Made by a program: the position numbers and the translations under genes. Of a stretch of 64,000 nt of DNA, positions 61,742 through 64,000 are shown piece after piece; position 1 is the stretch's first letter; the number at the start of each line of letters is the position of its first letter. The stretch covers positions 61,452 to 125,451 of the forward strand of contig CAVTNU010000040.1 of assembly GCA_963736175.1 (NCBI GenBank). The letters run 5' to 3'. Below the pieces are notes generated by a model, which made no database searches, was not told where the DNA came from, and saw only the letters and a program-made list of their open reading frames with translations. The DNA is from Rhodoblastus sp963736175. Its GTDB lineage: Bacteria > Pseudomonadota > Alphaproteobacteria > Rhizobiales > Beijerinckiaceae.

Positions 61742-62512
61742 ATGCAGACTGAGACGCCGTCCACCCCGCCGCCGGTCGAATCCTGCGCCTATTGCGGCAA
61801 ACCGCCGACCCTGTGCCTGTGCGCGGACGTCAGCCCGATCGAAAACAAGATCGAGTTGTTGATTCTCCAGCACCCTCAGGAACAGGACCGCCTGCTCGGC
61901 ACGGCGCGCCTGACGACCAGCCTGTTGAAGAACGCCGTGTTCCGCATCGGCCTGTCCTGGCCAAGCCTCGCCAAGGCGCTGGGCCGCCCGGCCGACCCCG
62001 CGCAATGGGCGATCCTGCATCTGGGCGCGGCGCGCGCCGCCGATCTGCCGGCGGATCACGAAATCGTGGCGCTCGACAAGAAAGGCGTAGCCCTTGCCGA
62101 TCAGGATCGCGGCCTCGACGGGATCAGGGGCGTCGTCATTTTCGACGGCACCTGGTCGCAGGCCAAGACGCTGTGGTGGCGCAACGCCTGGGTTCTGAAG
62201 GCCCGGCGCCTGGCGCTCAACCCGCGCCAGGGCTCGCTCTACGGCAAACTGCGCCGCGAACCGCGCCGCGAAGGCCTGTCGACCATCGAGGCGGCGGCCT
62301 TGACCCTGTCGCGGCTCGAACAGCGCCCCGACATCGAAACGACCCTGAAAAGCAAGTTCGCGCTGATGCTGGAGCGCTACCGGAACGCGCTGGCGCAGGG
62401 CCTGATCGCCGACGAGCCGGAGAAAGCGGCGCGCGGCCCGAACGACAAACGGCGGCGCTCGCGCAAAGCCGGTCCCCGCCCGCAAAAAGCCGCCAAGCCC
62501 GCCGTCGAATAA
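61742..62512 (+). CDS. DTW domain protein, probable tRNA-uridine aminocarboxypropyltransferase
   Basis: 256-residue protein. Zinc-binding N-terminus CAYCGKPPTLCLCADV, then LLILQHPQEQDRLLGTARL, the DTW-type motif VIFDGTWSQAKTLWWRN, and LNPRQGSLYGKLRREPRREGLSTIEAAAL. DTW proteins (TapT/TuaA) add a 3-amino-3-carboxypropyl group from AdoMet to uridine in tRNA (acp3U). The C-terminus is a basic tail KRRRSRKAGPRPQKAAK. Function is inferred from the family. Confidence 0.88.
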   Translation: MQTETPSTPPPVESCAYCGKPPTLCLCADVSPIENKIELLILQHPQEQDRLLGTARLTTSLLKNAVFRIGLSWPSLAKALGRPADPAQWAILHLGAARAADLPADHEIVALDKKGVALADQDRGLDGIRGVVIFDGTWSQAKTLWWRNAWVLKARRLALNPRQGSLYGKLRREPRREGLSTIEAAALTLSRLEQRPDIETTLKSKFALMLERYRNALAQGLIADEPEKAARGPNDKRRRSRKAGPRPQKAAKPAVE

Positions 62513-62532
62513 AACGCGCCCGCGCGCGGCCT

Positions 62533-62560
62533 CTTGAACGCCCGCGCGCCGGCCCCATAT
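62533..62560 (+). promoter_or_regulatory. Heat-shock sigma factor (RpoH) promoter of hsp20
   Basis: CTTGAA (62533-62538), a 14-bp spacer and CCCCATAT (62553-62560) match the sigma32 consensus CTTGAA-N13-15-CCCCATNT almost perfectly. It lies about 75 bp upstream of the hsp20 ATG. Strong support for heat-shock control. Confidence 0.75.
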
Positions 62561-62634
62561 GCTTAATCGCAGCCATGCAGGGAAGGACGCTTCGGGTCCT
62601 TCCAATACTACGAGGCGCCAAAGAGGGCTTCGCA

Positions 62635-63063
62635 ATGTCGCGTCAACCTATGCTGAATTCGCCCTTCCTGCTGGGCTTTGACGAGATCGAACGGGCGCTC
62701 GACAGGGTGACCCGCTCCGGCTCGGACGGCTATCCGCCCTATAACATCGAGCGCATCGCCAGCGCCGCCAACGCTCCCGAGCGTTTGCGGATCACGCTCG
62801 CGGTCGCCGGCTTCACCCGCGATCAATTGTCGATCACGGTGGAAGAGGGCCAATTGCTGATCAAAGGCCGTCAGCAGGACGAAGCCGAACGGCATTATCT
62901 GCATCGCGGCATCGCCGCTCGCCAGTTTCAGCGCAGCTTCGTGCTGGCTGAAGGCATGCAGGTTCTGGGGGCCGATCTCGCCGACGGTTTGTTGTCGATC
63001 GACCTTGTCCGCCCGGAGCCTGAAAGGATCGTTAAACAAATTGCGATCACACTGCGTGACTGA
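62635..63063 (+). CDS. Small heat-shock protein, Hsp20/IbpA family
   Basis: 142-residue alpha-crystallin chaperone that holds unfolding proteins. N-terminus with FLLGFDEIERALDRV and YPPYNIERIA as in IbpA. The alpha-crystallin domain covers about residues 35-130: LRITLAVAGFTRDQLSITVEEGQLLIKG, HRGIAARQFQRSFVLAEGMQV, ADLADGLLSIDLVRP. The ATG at 62635 has GAGGG upstream; an open reading frame from further upstream overlaps the DTW gene and is a shadow. It is preceded by the RpoH-like promoter and followed by a truncated DUF1150 gene, its usual partner. Confidence 0.94.
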   Translation: MSRQPMLNSPFLLGFDEIERALDRVTRSGSDGYPPYNIERIASAANAPERLRITLAVAGFTRDQLSITVEEGQLLIKGRQQDEAERHYLHRGIAARQFQRSFVLAEGMQVLGADLADGLLSIDLVRPEPERIVKQIAITLRD

Positions 63064-63134
63064 GCATTGGTACGAGGCTGAGTAGAGTTCGTACGCACCG
63101 GCGGGTTCCAAGAACCGCCAGAGGAGTAGAAGCC

Positions 63135-63284
63135 ATGATCGACCAAAGCATTCGCATCGAAAGCGCGCTCCTGACCCAGGAGCAGCTCGCCCATCTGGGC
63201 GATGGCGCTATCGCTTACGTCAAGCCCCTCCGAATCACGAGCATTGCAATGACGTATCCCCGCCTCCTCCCCAGCAGTCTATAG
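63135..63284 (+). pseudogene. DUF1150 family protein, truncated
   Basis: Codons from ATG 63135 (AGGAG upstream) read IESALLTQEQLAHLGDGAIAYVKPL, the start of the small DUF1150 protein that regularly follows hsp20 in alphaproteobacteria. Usually it continues to about 75-80 residues with an ADGTP motif. Here the similarity stops at codon 32 (about 63230), and an unrelated 17-codon tail leads to TAG at 63284. The sequence beyond is different in composition. It looks cut by a recombination or insertion junction. Whether the short product is used is unknown. Confidence 0.6.
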
Positions 63285-63466
63285 ACCGGACGAGCCGCTC
63301 CTGCAAATAACCCTCCCGATCTCAGTATTTTTTCTCGCTGTCAATTTCTTCTCGGTTTTCCGCATGTAGGTCTAGAGGCGCCTGTGAAGACCGCCCTACG
63401 GGATCCATCCAGACCCCGAGGGTCAATGAAGCAGTCACCGCCCAAAACTCTTGTCATGGAGACGTT

Positions 63467-64000
63467 ATGAAAAACAAAACGACGATTCGGATGTGGGGAG
63501 GATTGGCGCAGTCTTGCTGCGCAGCTCTCATGTTATGCGGTGTTTTGTCACTCCCAGCGCAGGCGCAGCTCATCGTTTCCTGGTCGCCGAGCGCGCAATA
63601 CGACAACGGGTTCAATCCCAAGGTCGCTTACTCGGGCAACCTGGTTGTCGACGTTCACAACGGGACCGGTGGCGTCGGGCAGCTCTGGTATCGCGTCGGT
63701 CAGCTCAACTCTCCATTTACTTCCATTGCCTGGTCGAACAGCCATCAATATCAGGCTTCGGGATTCAACCCTTCGGTCGCTCTCTCGGGCGCCACGGTGG
63801 TTGAAGTCCATAACAAGGAAGACGGGGCGGGTCCGCTCTACTATCGCGTGGGCACGGTCAACTCCGGGAAAGACACGATTAAGTGGGGCGCGGCTCATAA
63901 ATATGACACCGGATTCAATCCCTCCGTCGCCCTTTCGGGCACGACCGCGATCGAGGTCCACAACGGCGGCTCCGGGGTCGGTCCGGAATGGTATCGCATA
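63467..64000 (+). CDS. Secreted YD/VEVH repeat protein, 3' end beyond the window
   Basis: 178 codons of an open frame running off the end. Signal peptide of about 33 residues (GGLAQSCCAALMLCGVLSLPAQA, cut before QLIVSW). Then at least three tandem repeats of about 51 residues, pattern W-x5-YD-x-GFNP-x-VALSG-x-VVEVHN-x-G-x-GPLWYRVG-x-N-x4-I. GGAG precedes the ATG. Repeats of this kind occur in secreted bacterial proteins, sometimes beside phospholipase C-type domains (from memory). The repeat probably forms a beta-propeller or lectin-like domain. The function is unknown. Composition is less GC-rich than the core genes to the left. Confidence 0.75.
   Translation, partial: MKNKTTIRMWGGLAQSCCAALMLCGVLSLPAQAQLIVSWSPSAQYDNGFNPKVAYSGNLVVDVHNGTGGVGQLWYRVGQLNSPFTSIAWSNSHQYQASGFNPSVALSGATVVEVHNKEDGAGPLYYRVGTVNSGKDTIKWGAAHKYDTGFNPSVALSGTTAIEVHNGGSGVGPEWYRI

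Overview
The window is a GC-rich (roughly 63-65% by eye), densely coded chromosomal segment of an alphaproteobacterium. The best guess is Hyphomicrobiales (Rhizobiales), perhaps near Beijerinckiaceae/Methylocystaceae. This rests on alphaproteobacterial arrangements: purL-bolA-grxD, argH next to lysA with a small lipoprotein and a divergent tlpA, a TIGR02302/DUF4175-type membrane protein beside lysA, the petABC operon, the Hsp20-DUF1150 pair, an HNH protein typical of alphaproteobacteria, and Omp25/31-type porins ('WTGFYLG'). The family-level placement is inference. No rRNA, CRISPR array, prophage or transposase was seen.

Layout. 1-4.6 kb holds nitrogen uptake: two Amt ammonium channels around a TesB thioesterase, with glnK-amtB behind a sigma54-like promoter. 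4.6-9.1 kb holds an HNH protein, 3-hydroxybutyryl-CoA dehydrogenase, electron transfer flavoprotein (etfBA) and a B12 adenosyltransferase, all on the minus strand. 9.2-19.1 kb holds a TIGR02302-like protein, lysA, a lipoprotein, argH, tlpA (plus strand) and purL-bolA-grxD. 19.3-22.1 kb holds outer-membrane proteins and an SDR. 22.2-25 kb is the cytochrome bc1 operon. 25.3-29 kb holds trmL-hemF, gor and rpiA. 29.4-35.2 kb is a plus-strand run: rpmH-rnpA-yidC-yihA-argB-HAD nucleotidase-dapD.

35.3-36 kb holds a VapBC-type toxin-antitoxin pair. 36.1-37.8 kb holds a DUF1007/NicO metal exporter pair. 38.9 kb is a second porin. 39.7-43.4 kb is the most unusual block: a PaaK/CapK-like adenylate-forming enzyme followed by a tandemly duplicated putative glycosyltransferase, with a decayed copy of the ligase 3' end caught between the two copies. 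Then come leuB, acnA, ccmABC(frameshifted)DG, and rplT-rpmI-infC, where infC appears to start at AUU. 52.8-59.4 kb holds a GT4 glycosyltransferase, an alpha/beta hydrolase, an unknown protein, tRNA-Leu(CAG), a CHASE-PAS-GGDEF-EAL protein and a YchJ/SEC-C protein. 59.4-64 kb is a mixed end: a lower-GC orphan membrane protein, a frameshifted CaiB/BaiF CoA-transferase, a DTW-domain protein, hsp20 behind a very good sigma32-like promoter, a truncated DUF1150 gene, and the start of a secreted protein made of about 51-residue YD/VEVH repeats that runs off the window.

How the parts fit. Most genes are housekeeping: amino-acid synthesis (lysA, dapD, argH, argB, leuB), respiration and cytochrome c maturation (petABC, ccm, tlpA), heme synthesis, translation and ribosome biogenesis. 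Accessory or recently changed sequence is concentrated at 35.2-36.0, 39.7-43.4, 59.4-61.5 and 63.2-64.0 kb. Two genes (ccmC and the CoA-transferase) each carry one apparent single-base insertion. Because the cell has a c-type cytochrome operon, the ccmC insertion may be a sequencing error rather than a real loss. I found no clearly new multi-gene system. The nearest candidates are the duplicated ligase/glycosyltransferase block and the YD/VEVH repeat protein at the right edge.
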